From positions 1,922,001 through 1,986,000 of the forward strand of contig NZ_CP016543.2 of the NCBI RefSeq assembly GCF_001687665.2: DNA of 64,000 bases. Reading direction: 5' to 3'. The position numbers and the translations under genes are program-made. The notes below the pieces were generated by a model. The model searched no databases, was not told the origin of the DNA, and saw only the letters and a program-made list of their open reading frames with translations. Positions 53,324 through 62,704 of the stretch are shown here, piece by piece. The DNA comes from Planococcus donghaensis (lineage in GTDB: Bacteria; Bacillota; Bacilli; Bacillales_A; Planococcaceae). Numbering within the stretch: position 1 is the first letter of the stretch; every line of letters begins with the position of its first letter.

Positions 53324-54634
53324 TTAAGTACGAGCTCTCGTTATAAGACGAAGAGGCGTTCCTTCAAAATCGAAGCTTTCACGAATTCGGTTTTGTAAGA
53401 AACGTTCATAACTAAAGTGCATCATTTCTGGATCGTTCACAAAGACAACAAATGTTGGCGGTTTGATAGCCACTTGCGTTGCATAATAAAGACGCAAACG
53501 ACGCCCTTTATCCGATGGCGCAGGATTCATAGCAACTGCATCTTCGATTACTTCGTTTAAGATACTCGATTGAATACGTCTCGAATGGTTATCGTTTACT
53601 TTGTTTACGATTTCTAAAATGTTATGCACGCGTTTACCGCTGATTGCAGAAACAAACATAATTGGTGCATAATCTAAAAACAAGAAATGCTCGCGAATTT
53701 TACGCGTCATGACATTCATGGTTTTTTCATCTTTTTCAATGGCATCCCACTTATTGACAATAATAATGACTGCTTTGCCTGCCTCATGAGCGTATCCAGC
53801 AATTTTTTTGTCTTGCTCTTGAATACCTTCTTCTGCATTCAAGACCACTAAAACAACGTCTGAGCGTTCAATCGCACGCAAAGCTCGTAATACACTGTAT
53901 TTTTCAGTTGTTTCATACACTTTTCCTTTTTTACGCATACCAGCAGTATCGATAATCACGTACGGTTGCTCATTGTACTCATATTGCGTATCAATAGCAT
54001 CGCGCGTTGTTCCGGCTACTTCACTGACAATAACACGCTCTTCTCCTAAAAATGAGTTTACAAGAGAAGATTTACCAACGTTCGGGCGACCAATCAAAGA
54101 GAATTTAATGACATTGTCAGGATATTCCTCATCATCGTCTTGTGGGAAGTTTTTAGCAACTTCATCCAATAAATCCCCTAATCCTAAACCATGAGATCCA
54201 GAAAGCGGGAAAGGTTCACCCATTCCTAATGTATAGAAATCATAAATCAAGTGACGCATGTCGGGATTGTCGATCTTGTTAACCGCTAAAATAACTGGTT
54301 TTTTTGTCTTATATAAAATTTTAGCTACTTGTTCATCTTGATTAGTTACGCCATCACGACCATTTACAAGGAAAATAATGACGTCTGCTTCGTCCATAGC
54401 AATTTCTGCTTGTTGACGGATTTGTTCTAGAAACGGTTCGTCGCGAAGATCGATCCCGCCTGTATCTATAATATTGAATTCGTGTGTCAGCCAATCTGCC
54501 GAACTGTAAATACGGTCACGCGTCACTCCTGGAATATCTTCCACAATTGAAACCCGTTCTCCTACCACGCGATTGAAAATCGTGGACTTACCAACGTTCG
54601 GCCGGCCAACTATTGCTACTACCGGTTTTGACAT
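53324..54634 (-). CDS. der: Ribosome-assembly GTPase Der (EngA)
   Basis: 436 aa. Two tandem G domains: [12 protein letters not shown] with DTGGID and [16 protein letters not shown] with DTAGMR and NKWD; then a C-terminal KH-like domain (about 350-436). Acts in 50S subunit assembly. ATG with GGAAGGA. Complete. Confidence 0.98.
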   Translation of the reverse strand: MSKPVVAIVGRPNVGKSTIFNRVVGERVSIVEDIPGVTRDRIYSSADWLTHEFNIIDTGGIDLRDEPFLEQIRQQAEIAMDEADVIIFLVNGRDGVTNQDEQVAKILYKTKKPVILAVNKIDNPDMRHLIYDFYTLGMGEPFPLSGSHGLGLGDLLDEVAKNFPQDDDEEYPDNVIKFSLIGRPNVGKSSLVNSFLGEERVIVSEVAGTTRDAIDTQYEYNEQPYVIIDTAGMRKKGKVYETTEKYSVLRALRAIERSDVVLVVLNAEEGIQEQDKKIAGYAHEAGKAVIIIVNKWDAIEKDEKTMNVMTRKIREHFLFLDYAPIMFVSAISGKRVHNILEIVNKVNDNHSRRIQSSILNEVIEDAVAMNPAPSDKGRRLRLYYATQVAIKPPTFVVFVNDPEMMHFSYERFLQNRIRESFDFEGTPLRLITRART

Positions 54635-54727
54635 AATAAATTCATCCTTCCACTTCTGATATGCCTATTATACACGAAAAAGGCGATGTCATCTGTTAAA
54701 TGTCCATCCCCTTTAAATGTGCAATAT

Positions 54728-55783
54728 TCAGTTTTTCGTTACACATGCGTAAGAAGCTGGATTAAAGCCTCTAGCAGTTAAATATTGGGCCATTTCTCCC
54801 GTTATTATTGCAGGACATTTCTGTAATTCCATTAAGTTTTCAGCGCCTAGCGCTGTCATCATCATAGTCAAATCTTCATACAACGAGTGAATATCAGAAA
54901 TCAGTTGCTTTTCGCCTTCTTGCATTGCGACTTTTAAAAATGAGCCAGCAAGACCTACTGCATCAGCTCCTAGCAAAAATGCCTTAATCATATCTCGAGC
55001 ATCTTGTATTCCTCCAGAAGCAAGTACAGTTTTATCGAAAACACTCTTTACTTCAACAATTGCTGGTGCTGTCGGAATACCCCAATCTTCAAAATAAGAC
55101 AATTTTCTTTGACGGCGCTTGTTTTCAATCGAAGCAAAATTGGTTCCACCAAAACCACTGACATCGATTGCCGAAACGTTACAACTACGTAATTTCTCTG
55201 CCGTTTCACGCGAAATACCAAACCCGGTTTCTTTTACGATTACCGGAACATTAACGCCCTCTACAATAGCTTGTATACGTTCAAGTGCACCACGAAAATC
55301 TCTGTCACCTTCTGGCATCGTTAACTCTTGCACAACATTTAAATGAATTTGCAGCGCATTGGCTCCAATCATTTCGACTGCGTCGTTTGCCTGTTGCACT
55401 GTTGCTTCACTTCCTAAGTTACTGAAAAATATGCCATTTGGATGTTCTTTCCTAACCACGGCGTATGATTGCCTCTCATTTGCATCTTTTAATGCCGCCA
55501 TTTGAGAGCCAACTGCCATAGCCATACCTGTCTCCCGAGCAACTCGAGCTAAAAGACCATTCAGCTGATGAGTATCTTGTCCGCCTCCACCCGTCATTGC
55601 ATTAATAAAAACAGGTGATTGTAAATTCAAATCACCTGTTTTTGGTTTTATGCAAATATCGGATACCGCAGTATCAGGCAAAGCTTGGTGAACGAAACGA
55701 ATATCATCGAACATGTTTTTTTTGCTTTGTCCTGTAGCTAAAGCAAATTGTATATGATCCATTTTACGTTCAGCTCTAGACAT
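54728..55783 (-). CDS. fni: Type 2 isopentenyl-diphosphate delta-isomerase
   Basis: 351 aa from ATG at 55783. FMN-dependent TIM barrel: RAERKMDHIQFAL start, INAMTGGGGQDTHQLN, VKETGFGISRET, DVSGFGGTNFASIE, ASGGIQDARDMIKAFLLGAD. Interconverts IPP and DMAPP, indicating the mevalonate route in this organism (inference; Bacillus itself uses MEP but also has Fni). A longer GTG frame from 55828 overlaps rpsA and is rejected. ATG overlaps the rpsA stop region; coupled translation likely. Confidence 0.93.
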   Translation of the reverse strand: MSRAERKMDHIQFALATGQSKKNMFDDIRFVHQALPDTAVSDICIKPKTGDLNLQSPVFINAMTGGGGQDTHQLNGLLARVARETGMAMAVGSQMAALKDANERQSYAVVRKEHPNGIFFSNLGSEATVQQANDAVEMIGANALQIHLNVVQELTMPEGDRDFRGALERIQAIVEGVNVPVIVKETGFGISRETAEKLRSCNVSAIDVSGFGGTNFASIENKRRQRKLSYFEDWGIPTAPAIVEVKSVFDKTVLASGGIQDARDMIKAFLLGADAVGLAGSFLKVAMQEGEKQLISDIHSLYEDLTMMMTALGAENLMELQKCPAIITGEMAQYLTARGFNPASYACVTKN

Positions 55784-55784
55784 C

Positions 55785-56930
55785 TTATTCCGATTTAAAA
55801 CCTTTAAGTTTATCGCCAATGACGTCACTGATTGAAAAACCAGATGACTCTTCAGGCATATCGTAATTTGAAAAATCTTGCTCGCCTTGCTTTTCTTGCA
55901 ATTCTTTAATACTTAGAGACAACCGTTTATCAGCTTTATTAACTTCTAAGATTTTCACTTCTACTTTTTCGCCTTCTGTTAATACTTCACTTGGCGTTGC
56001 AATATGTTTATGGGCAATTTGCGAAATATGAACTAAGCCTTCAACGCCAGGAAGAACTTCCACAAAAGCACCATAGCTAACTAAGCGCTTAACTGTCCCT
56101 GTGTGAACAGATCCTTTTGGCGCTTTTTCATCGATAGCATCCCATGGTCCAGGAAGCGTATCTTTAATCGACAACGAAATCCGTTCTGAATCACGGTCAA
56201 CAGATAAAACTTTAACAGTCACTTCTTGGCCTTCTGTTACCACGTCAGAAACTTTTTCAACGTGTTCATGCGAGAGCTGAGAAATATGAACAAGTCCATC
56301 TACTCCACCGATATCGACAAAAGCACCGAATGAAGCGATACGTTGCACTTTTCCTTTTAACTCATCTCCGGCATGGATTTTGTCCATGACTTGTTCTTTT
56401 TGTGATTCTTTTTCTTTCTCAACTACTGCGCGATGAGAAAGGATTAACCGATTATTTTCTTTTTCCATTTCGACGATTTTAAAAGTCAGTTCTTTTCCTT
56501 TGTAGTCTTCAAAAGACTCGACAAAATAGTCTTCTACTAGCGATGCTGGAACAAATCCACGTACGCCTAAGTCAACAACTAAGCCGCCTTTAACAACATC
56601 TTTTACTTCAGCTTCGATGATTTCACCTGATTCAAACTTGGTTTCCAAATCGTCCCATGCTTGTTCAGCATCCACTTTTCTTTTAGATAAAACAAAATTT
56701 TCATCTTCTACTTTAGTAATGATAAGCTCTAACTCATCTCCAACTTCGACTGAATCTGAAGCTTTTTCAATGTGCAAGCTAGATAACTCACTGATTGGAA
56801 TGATGCCGTCAAATGGCGCTCCTTCAATCGTTACCGTCACTGCTTTTTCTTCAATTTTTGCTACTACCCCTTTAACGCGATCTCCTGTTTGGAAGTCACG
56901 GTTTTCCATCTTATTCGTTTCCTCTGACAT
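55785..56930 (-). CDS. rpsA: S1 RNA-binding domain protein (ribosomal protein S1 homologue)
   Basis: 381 aa with four S1 domains (roughly residues 15-85, 100-170, 185-255, 270-340), e.g. [16 protein letters not shown] and [20 protein letters not shown]. This is the short Firmicute form (YpfD), not the six-domain E. coli S1. A weakly ribosome-associated RNA-binding protein. ATG with GGAGGG. Follows plsC and cmk. Confidence 0.93.
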   Translation of the reverse strand: MSEETNKMENRDFQTGDRVKGVVAKIEEKAVTVTIEGAPFDGIIPISELSSLHIEKASDSVEVGDELELIITKVEDENFVLSKRKVDAEQAWDDLETKFESGEIIEAEVKDVVKGGLVVDLGVRGFVPASLVEDYFVESFEDYKGKELTFKIVEMEKENNRLILSHRAVVEKEKESQKEQVMDKIHAGDELKGKVQRIASFGAFVDIGGVDGLVHISQLSHEHVEKVSDVVTEGQEVTVKVLSVDRDSERISLSIKDTLPGPWDAIDEKAPKGSVHTGTVKRLVSYGAFVEVLPGVEGLVHISQIAHKHIATPSEVLTEGEKVEVKILEVNKADKRLSLSIKELQEKQGEQDFSNYDMPEESSGFSISDVIGDKLKGFKSE

Positions 56931-56998
56931 AAGTAGCCCTCCTTCACAAACTATCCACCTTCTATTTTATTCGAATTCTCTAATAAAAACAAAAATTA

Positions 56999-57589
56999 TC
57001 ACTTATTACCTGAATAGTCATCTAATATCTTTTGAATGCTCGCCATAATAACTTCAGTTACTTCTTCTGCTGAGGCTTTTCGCTCACGAAAAGGTGCCAT
57101 TTGGATTGGTTCCCCGTAAACCACTTGTACTTTTCGGAACGCCTTATAGGGCCCGATAATCGCACATGGCATTACATCCGCATTGCCTCTTAGCGCAAAA
57201 AAACCTGCTCCGCTAAGACCTTTTTTTAGTATGCCATCAGTTGAACGTGTTCCTTCTGGAAACAATCCAACGACATCGCCATTTTTCAATATTTTTAATG
57301 CTGTACGAAGAGCTTCACGATCACTCATGCCACGTTTTACCGGAAAAGCATTTACTTTCGGCAAAATCGATCCAAGAATTGGCGCATTAAACAATTCTTC
57401 TTTCGCCATAAAATGAACTGTTCGAGGAGCCGTCATTCCGACAACCGGTGGATCTAAGGCATGGATATGATTGGAGCATAAAAGAATACCGCCATCTTTA
57501 GGAAAGTTCTCTTTGCCTATTACTTCAAACCGGTAAAGAGGGCTTAATACTGTTTTTACAAGTCCTTTACCAAATGCGTATAAGTTCAT
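56999..57589 (-). CDS. plsC: 1-acyl-sn-glycerol-3-phosphate acyltransferase
   Basis: 196 aa. NHIHALDPP gives the catalytic H-x4-D motif; VGLFPEGTRSTDG is the second block. Short membrane-associated N-terminus. Forms phosphatidic acid. Start codon directly after the cmk stop (TAAATG), RBS in the cmk tail. In B. subtilis plsC is elsewhere, so its place between cmk and rpsA differs from that reference. Confidence 0.93.
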   Translation of the reverse strand: MNLYAFGKGLVKTVLSPLYRFEVIGKENFPKDGGILLCSNHIHALDPPVVGMTAPRTVHFMAKEELFNAPILGSILPKVNAFPVKRGMSDREALRTALKILKNGDVVGLFPEGTRSTDGILKKGLSGAGFFALRGNADVMPCAIIGPYKAFRKVQVVYGEPIQMAPFRERKASAEEVTEVIMASIQKILDDYSGNK

Positions 57590-58273
57590 TTACACCAACC
57601 TCTCTTCAGCCAATTTCAATATTTCTTGTGCAGCTTGTTCAATGGTTAAAGTTGTTGTATCTAGGTAAATAGCATCTTCAGCTTGACGTAATGGTGCCAC
57701 TTCACGTTCACTATCCATTTTATCTCGTTTGGCAATTTCGGCTTGAAGCTCTTCAAGAGATGTCAAAATATCTCTTTTTTGATTTTCTACAAATCGTCTT
57801 CTTGCTCGTTCTTCAACTGATGCGGACATGAAAACTTTTAATGCCGCGTCTGGAAGGACGTGTGTTCCGATATCCCGACCATCCATCACCACTCCGCGAC
57901 CTTCAGCCAATTGTTGTTGCAACTCAACCATACGCATACGCACCAATTCATGCGCTGCCATTTCTGATACCGCTTTTGTTACGTTTTGCGAACGAATTGC
58001 TTCTGTTACATTTTGTTTATCAAGAAAGACTAACTGGCCATCTTCAGACGGTTGCAAGTCAATTTCAGTTTCCGCTAATAATTTTCCAGCTTCTTCGTTG
58101 CTGGCCATATTAATGCCTTTCGCTAAAGCTTTCATAGTAATAGCGCGGTACATAGCACCGGTATCGATGTAAACATAGCCCAGTTTTTCTGCCACAATTT
58201 TTGCTATCGTGCTTTTTCCAGCAGCAGCCGGGCCATCGATTGCTATTTGTATCGGTTTTATCAAAATAGTCAC
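57590..58273 (-). CDS. cmk: Cytidylate kinase
   Basis: About 224-227 aa. P-loop DGPAAAGKSTIAK, DTGAMYRAIT, DGRDIGTHVLPDA and LID region KRDILTS/KRDKMDSERE. Phosphorylates CMP and dCMP. Start uncertain: GTG at 58273 lies within GAGGTGA, which looks like the RBS for TTG at 58264 (MIKPIQIAIDG), so the latter may be the true start. Confidence 0.95.
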   Translation of the reverse strand: MTILIKPIQIAIDGPAAAGKSTIAKIVAEKLGYVYIDTGAMYRAITMKALAKGINMASNEEAGKLLAETEIDLQPSEDGQLVFLDKQNVTEAIRSQNVTKAVSEMAAHELVRMRMVELQQQLAEGRGVVMDGRDIGTHVLPDAALKVFMSASVEERARRRFVENQKRDILTSLEELQAEIAKRDKMDSEREVAPLRQAEDAIYLDTTTLTIEQAAQEILKLAEERLV

Positions 58274-58302
58274 CTCATCCTAAGTATTCATCATATTTTA
58301 AC

Positions 58303-58334
58303 ATAAAAAAAAAGTCTCCATGTGTAAGACTTTT
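58303..58334 (-). terminator. Intrinsic terminator of prsW
   Basis: AAAAGTCT (58310-58317) pairs with AGACTTTT (58327-58334), followed leftward by a long T-run. Thirteen bases past the prsW stop. Confidence 0.85.
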
Positions 58335-58346
58335 CTTGTATTCACT

Positions 58347-59036
58347 TTAATCTTCTGATTGTCCTGACGAATTTTGATCGTTATAATGTGACAACGAAAG
58401 TTGATGCGCTTGCTTTGCTTTTCGTAGGCCAAACCACCATAAAAAAAGCATGAACGGAATCGCACCGTACACAATATTATCGTATATGTATAAACTCGTG
58501 TTATACGAAAGATGAAGAATTACTGAGCTAACAATCGCCCAACAAATCCAGCGTTTCCTTGTGTTACTTTTGCTAAACTTCGCTTTCCCAAAATAATAAC
58601 CCATTACTACTCCGAAAAGTGCATGACTGGACACGGGCAAAAAAGCACGTAGAAACGCTGTTTGTAAGCCGAATTCTAGTAAATATAATATGTTTTCGAT
58701 CGTTGCAAACCCGAGAGAAACGCTCACTCCGTACAAAATTCCATCATACGGATCCTCAAAGTCTACGTGGCGATAAACAGCAATTAATAATACTAACCAC
58801 TTAAAAAATTCTTCAATAACACTAGAAAATACTACATTTTGAATAAAATTATTTGTAAAAACACCTTCAGCCTCAAAGACATATTGAACAAAAAGAATCG
58901 GGAATGTTAAAACAGCCCCATATACAAAACTTTGTAAAAGGAGTTTTGACGGTTCGCCAGCAAATTGATCGCGCAAATAAAAATAACTAAAAAGCGCTAG
59001 GCCAGGGGCTATTGCTACTGTTAGTAAAATGATCAT
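58347..59036 (-). CDS. prsW: PrsW family intramembrane metalloprotease
   Basis: 229 aa, seven or eight membrane helices. Glutamate motif SSVIEEFFKWLVL and His-containing SSHALFGVVMG segment are the metal-site elements. In B. subtilis PrsW makes the first cut of anti-sigma factor RsiW, releasing SigW in response to envelope stress. Whether this organism has RsiW cannot be seen here. sleB-ypeB, neighbours of prsW in spore formers, are absent. Confidence 0.92.
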   Translation of the reverse strand: MIILLTVAIAPGLALFSYFYLRDQFAGEPSKLLLQSFVYGAVLTFPILFVQYVFEAEGVFTNNFIQNVVFSSVIEEFFKWLVLLIAVYRHVDFEDPYDGILYGVSVSLGFATIENILYLLEFGLQTAFLRAFLPVSSHALFGVVMGYYFGKAKFSKSNTRKRWICWAIVSSVILHLSYNTSLYIYDNIVYGAIPFMLFLWWFGLRKAKQAHQLSLSHYNDQNSSGQSED

Positions 59037-59117
59037 ATGCGTACCCCTTTAGTTGGATTACACTGCATTCTCCTACCCGTGTATTTATTTTTTTCACGCT
59101 TTACGCTTATTCTAATT

Positions 59118-60086
59118 TTATCTTTCAAAAGCATTTGCTTGGATCAAGTTTTGAGTAGACAACAACACTGCAAGCTTAATACGTGCTTTTTTGCTATCAT
59201 AATCGCTCCCAAGAATTACACCACGCGTTAACAAATCATGAGCGCTGCCTGGATAACTATATGCCGGATACGTATTTCCTTCTTCAGCACTAGTTGTTAA
59301 AATGACGGGAATTCCCCGCTTTATCGCTCGATCAATCGAATCTGTCATATGCGGAGAAACTTGTCCTCTACCTGCCGCTTCTAAAATAATGCCTTTTGAA
59401 GGTCCAGCCACTAGCTGATCGATCAAAAATCCATCTTGGCCAGAATGACATTTAATAATATCCACACGAGGCAATTCGTTTTTCACTTTATGTACTTCAT
59501 GTATTACAGGCTTTTGATAAATACGCACCGTATCGTTATCAATAATCCCAAGATAACCGTGCCCAAATGAGTCAAAACCTTGTAAATTACTAGCATGAAC
59601 TTTTTTAACGTATTTAGCGCTGTAAATACGCTCATTAAATACAACAACAGCTCCAATTCCGCGTAGGTTTGGGTCTACAGCTACGTATATAGAATTCTGC
59701 AGGTTAGAGTAAACATCTGTCCCCACTTCTTCTGGAGATCGCTGAGAGCCCGTGATAACAACTGTACGATCATCATCTATCGTTAAATCCAAAAAATAAG
59801 CTGTTTCTTCTAATGTATCTGTTCCATGCGTTACAACAACTCCTTCTACTTCAGGGTCTTGTAACTCTTTAAGTACTGCCTGTCTAATCCCCATCATTTG
59901 TTCAAAGCCAATATGCATACTCGGCAACTGGAAAACATCCACAACCTTAACTTCGATTTCTTCTGGAAGCTGACATAGCTTAGCTAATTCTTCACCTGAA
60001 ATTGCTCCTGACTTTAACAGTCCATTTGAGATTTCTCGACTGGCAATTGTTCCCCCAGTTGTAATTAATGACACTTTTTTCTTCAT
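59118..60086 (-). CDS. ansA: L-asparaginase, type I
   Basis: 322 aa from ATG at 60086 (AAGGGGG upstream); TTG at 60092 is possible. Catalytic Thr in TTGGTIAS and Thr/Asp in VVTHGTDTLEETAYF; Lys in IIKCHSGQDG region. Cytoplasmic, no signal peptide. Hydrolyses asparagine to aspartate. Not part of the B. subtilis ansAB context; here it follows ypdA. Confidence 0.93.
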   Translation of the reverse strand: MKKKVSLITTGGTIASREISNGLLKSGAISGEELAKLCQLPEEIEVKVVDVFQLPSMHIGFEQMMGIRQAVLKELQDPEVEGVVVTHGTDTLEETAYFLDLTIDDDRTVVITGSQRSPEEVGTDVYSNLQNSIYVAVDPNLRGIGAVVVFNERIYSAKYVKKVHASNLQGFDSFGHGYLGIIDNDTVRIYQKPVIHEVHKVKNELPRVDIIKCHSGQDGFLIDQLVAGPSKGIILEAAGRGQVSPHMTDSIDRAIKRGIPVILTTSAEEGNTYPAYSYPGSAHDLLTRGVILGSDYDSKKARIKLAVLLSTQNLIQANAFER

Positions 60087-60136
60087 ACTCAAATTCCCCC
60101 TTTAATCCTTAGATAGTCCATTTATACAGAGGCGAT

Positions 60137-60173
60137 AAAAAAGAAGACACAATTAAACTGTGCCTTCTTTTTT
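60137..60173 (-). terminator. Intrinsic terminator of ypdA
   Basis: Stem 60137-60151 with 60159-60173 (one G-U or C-A mismatch), T6 tail leftward. It overlaps the last codons of ypdA. Confidence 0.85.
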
Positions 60174-61121
60174 TGCAATAGCTTCCGCAATTTGCTGTCC
60201 ATGAAAGCGTCCATTTTCAATAAAGATTTCGTTCGCATTATTACCTGCCGCTATAACACCCGCAATGTATAAATCACTTACATTGGTTTCCATCGTTTCC
60301 TCATTAAAAGTGGGTCTTCCAGATACAGGATCGATTGAAATGCCCATAGAGGTTAAAAACGTATGATCGGGATGATAACCAATCATTGCAAATACAAATT
60401 GATTGGGAATCGTTTCTTTTTGATCATTGACCGTTAACTCAACCGTTTCGTCTTTAATACGATCAACCATTGAATCAAATAACATCGTGATTTCACCTTT
60501 TCTAACTAACCCATCAAATTCCGGTAAGATCCACGGTTTAATGCTTTTAGAATAACTTGTTCCATGATAAGACACAGTCACTCTGCTTCCAGCTTTGTGC
60601 AAAGCCAATGCCGCGTCTACTGCTGAGTTTTTGCCACCAATCACCAAGACATCTTGATCAAAATAAGGGTGAGCCTCTTTAAAATAATGCATTACTTTTG
60701 GTGAATTTGCGCCCTCTACTTCGAGTTTATTCGGTTGATCATAATATCCCGTTGCAGCGACTACGTATTTTGCTTGATATTGTTCTTTTGAGGTCGTGAC
60801 TTTAAAAAGATTTTCCTTTTCAACCTGTTCTACCGTTTCGAAAGGACGGACTTGAATCCCACTTCTTTTAACAACTTCTCGGTAATATACTAGAGCTTGG
60901 TTACGCTTTGGCTTACGACCTTCGACAATAAAAGGAACGTCACCTATCGACAGTTTTTCGCTTGTACTGAAAAAAGTTTGGTGAGTAGGGTAATTGAAAA
61001 TCGCATTAACAATATTTCCTTTTTCAATTACTATCGTTTTAAGCCCCTTTTTTTGCAATTCAATCGCAGCCGACAATCCGCACGGGCCGCCTCCGATAAT
61101 AAGAGCATCTACATATTCCAT
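60153..61121 (-). CDS. ypdA: Bacillithiol disulfide reductase YpdA (Bdr)
   Basis: 322 aa flavoprotein. FAD site GGGPCGLSAAIELQKKG and NAD(P)H site VIGGKNSAVDAALAL; GVIAAGNNANEIFIENGRF near the C-terminus. The single Cys in GGGPCG is the residue assigned to catalysis in YpdA. Reduces oxidised bacillithiol using NADPH, closing the cycle with BshA-made bacillithiol (bshA is 28 kb away). ATG start. Confidence 0.93.
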   Translation of the reverse strand: MEYVDALIIGGGPCGLSAAIELQKKGLKTIVIEKGNIVNAIFNYPTHQTFFSTSEKLSIGDVPFIVEGRKPKRNQALVYYREVVKRSGIQVRPFETVEQVEKENLFKVTTSKEQYQAKYVVAATGYYDQPNKLEVEGANSPKVMHYFKEAHPYFDQDVLVIGGKNSAVDAALALHKAGSRVTVSYHGTSYSKSIKPWILPEFDGLVRKGEITMLFDSMVDRIKDETVELTVNDQKETIPNQFVFAMIGYHPDHTFLTSMGISIDPVSGRPTFNEETMETNVSDLYIAGVIAAGNNANEIFIENGRFHGQQIAEAIAKKEGTV

Positions 61122-61186
61122 TTAAAACATCTCCTGTATTTAATCCTAATTTAAGCATAAAGGACTCCGTCTCTGTTTGCCAAATT

Positions 61187-61948
61187 TTATTCATCCACTT
61201 TTGTTTCAGGAATGATTGTTAGTAAATGATATTCAGCCGGTGCACCGAGTCTAAGGTGTAATGTCGTAGTACCAAATCCATTTGTAATCAACTCGATTCG
61301 ATTGTTTTTATATTTTATCGAACCTTTTTTGAACATCCCAAAAGGCCCTATTCGAATTTGACCACCATGAGTGTGACCAGCAAGCAGCAATTGGGCTGAA
61401 TATGGTCTTTTTATCTTCCAAAAGTCAAAAGGGGTATGTGAAACAAATACTACCGTATCTTGTTCTGTTACTTCGCTAAAAGCGTTTTTTAATCCGTCCG
61501 GTTTATATGCAAAATGATCTAGTCCCACCAACCTCAACTGTGGATTATTAAAGAGGGAAACAGATTTATCATCTAACACCACCACATCATGTTGAACAAA
61601 AATCTTTCTAAGCGCATCTTCGCTTACTTCTCGGTCATTATTTCCCCAGACAAAATAAACAGGAGCATGAGCGCGCAAATTTTTGATGTTTTCGGCTACT
61701 CGTTCAAGAGGCACGCCTTTTTCAACTAGATCTCCTCCGATAACAATGACATCCACTTGGAAATCGATTAACTCCGCTTTTATACGTCTGCGATGAACAT
61801 CAGCGATAAAAAGTAAATTAAACGGTTTAAATGCTTTGTACGTAGGAAGTTCAATTGTTTTTTGTACTAGTTTTTCTGAAAAGGCATTTCGTCCCATGTG
61901 GAGAAGAAGTGCAACTGCCGCCAATCCAATTCGCATTAAATATTTCAT
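61187..61948 (-). CDS. ypbG: Calcineurin-type metallophosphoesterase YpbG
   Basis: 253 aa. N-terminal hydrophobic anchor (about 5-20). Metal motifs complete: FIADVHRRR (D-x-H), VIGGDLV, WGNNDRE (GNxD/E), FVSHTP, AGHTHGGQIRIG. The same set occurs in membrane metallophosphoesterases such as YkuE, YpbG. Substrate unknown. ATG with AGGATAC upstream. Confidence 0.85.
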   Translation of the reverse strand: MKYLMRIGLAAVALLLHMGRNAFSEKLVQKTIELPTYKAFKPFNLLFIADVHRRRIKAELIDFQVDVIVIGGDLVEKGVPLERVAENIKNLRAHAPVYFVWGNNDREVSEDALRKIFVQHDVVVLDDKSVSLFNNPQLRLVGLDHFAYKPDGLKNAFSEVTEQDTVVFVSHTPFDFWKIKRPYSAQLLLAGHTHGGQIRIGPFGMFKKGSIKYKNNRIELITNGFGTTTLHLRLGAPAEYHLLTIIPETKVDE

Positions 61949-61971
61949 GTAGTGTATCCTTTCATAAAAGA

Positions 61972-61997
61972 AGAAAAAAACATAAGCCAGGCTTATG
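61972..61997 (-). terminator. Intrinsic terminator of the CBS-ACT gene
   Basis: CATAAGCC (61981-61988) pairs with GGCTTATG (61990-61997), extended by A/T; followed leftward by T7. Seventeen bases past the stop. Confidence 0.8.
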
Positions 61998-62013
61998 TTT
62001 TTCTTTCATTCTA

Positions 62014-62646
62014 CTATTCGTCTTCTGCAATATCCAATACTCGGAAGCCTGATTTCTCAAGTTCTTTAACAAAACGATTAATATTATCTTTTTTCTCAAC
62101 CTTTAATACAATACGTCGAACCATTTTATTTGTTTCATCAAAAGTAACTAAGGAAATTACAGATTCTTTGTATTTCTCAATTATTTCTCCTAGTCGACCA
62201 ATTCGACCTTCTGACTCTACTGAAGTAAAAGTAATTCGGTATCCTGGTTTATCAATCCCAAATGCACTTTGCAATTGGTTAACGATGTCAAAGCGAGTAA
62301 CAATTCCTAAAAATTGATCATTTTCAACTACTGCAATAATAGGAAAATCATTTAGTTCTACTAATGCTTTTTCGTAAACATCATTTATCGTTAAGTAAAC
62401 ATCTTGGTTAACAATTACATCAGCCACTTTAGTTGTGCTAACAAACTCTTCTTTCGTTTTTCCTGAATAGAAAAATGCACGATAGGCATGATACCAAGTA
62501 AAAATTCCTTTGTATTCCGTTCCGTCTACTACAGGTAAAGCATCGATTGTGTGTTTTTCCAACAAATCGAAACCAACTTTTACTGAATCCTCTAATTTCA
62601 CTGTATAACATTTCTCTCTTTTTACCATTACGCTTTTAACAAACAT
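62014..62646 (-). CDS. CBS-pair protein with ACT-like C-terminal domain
   Basis: 210 aa. Two CBS motifs (about 1-60 and 70-130; IVTRFDIVNQLQSAFG closes the second), then a C-terminal ACT-like domain (about 137-205: YRITFTSVESEGRIGRLGEI). This architecture resembles AcuB, a sensor-type protein of unknown role in acetoin catabolism, but the gene is not in an acu operon. Likely a cytoplasmic ligand sensor; ligand unknown. Monocistronic. Confidence 0.75.
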   Translation of the reverse strand: MFVKSVMVKREKCYTVKLEDSVKVGFDLLEKHTIDALPVVDGTEYKGIFTWYHAYRAFFYSGKTKEEFVSTTKVADVIVNQDVYLTINDVYEKALVELNDFPIIAVVENDQFLGIVTRFDIVNQLQSAFGIDKPGYRITFTSVESEGRIGRLGEIIEKYKESVISLVTFDETNKMVRRIVLKVEKKDNINRFVKELEKSGFRVLDIAEDE

Positions 62647-62704
62647 TCATTCGCCCCACTTTCTACTTTTCAAAACACCCGCATCTAGTTTATCAGGCTC
62701 AGGT

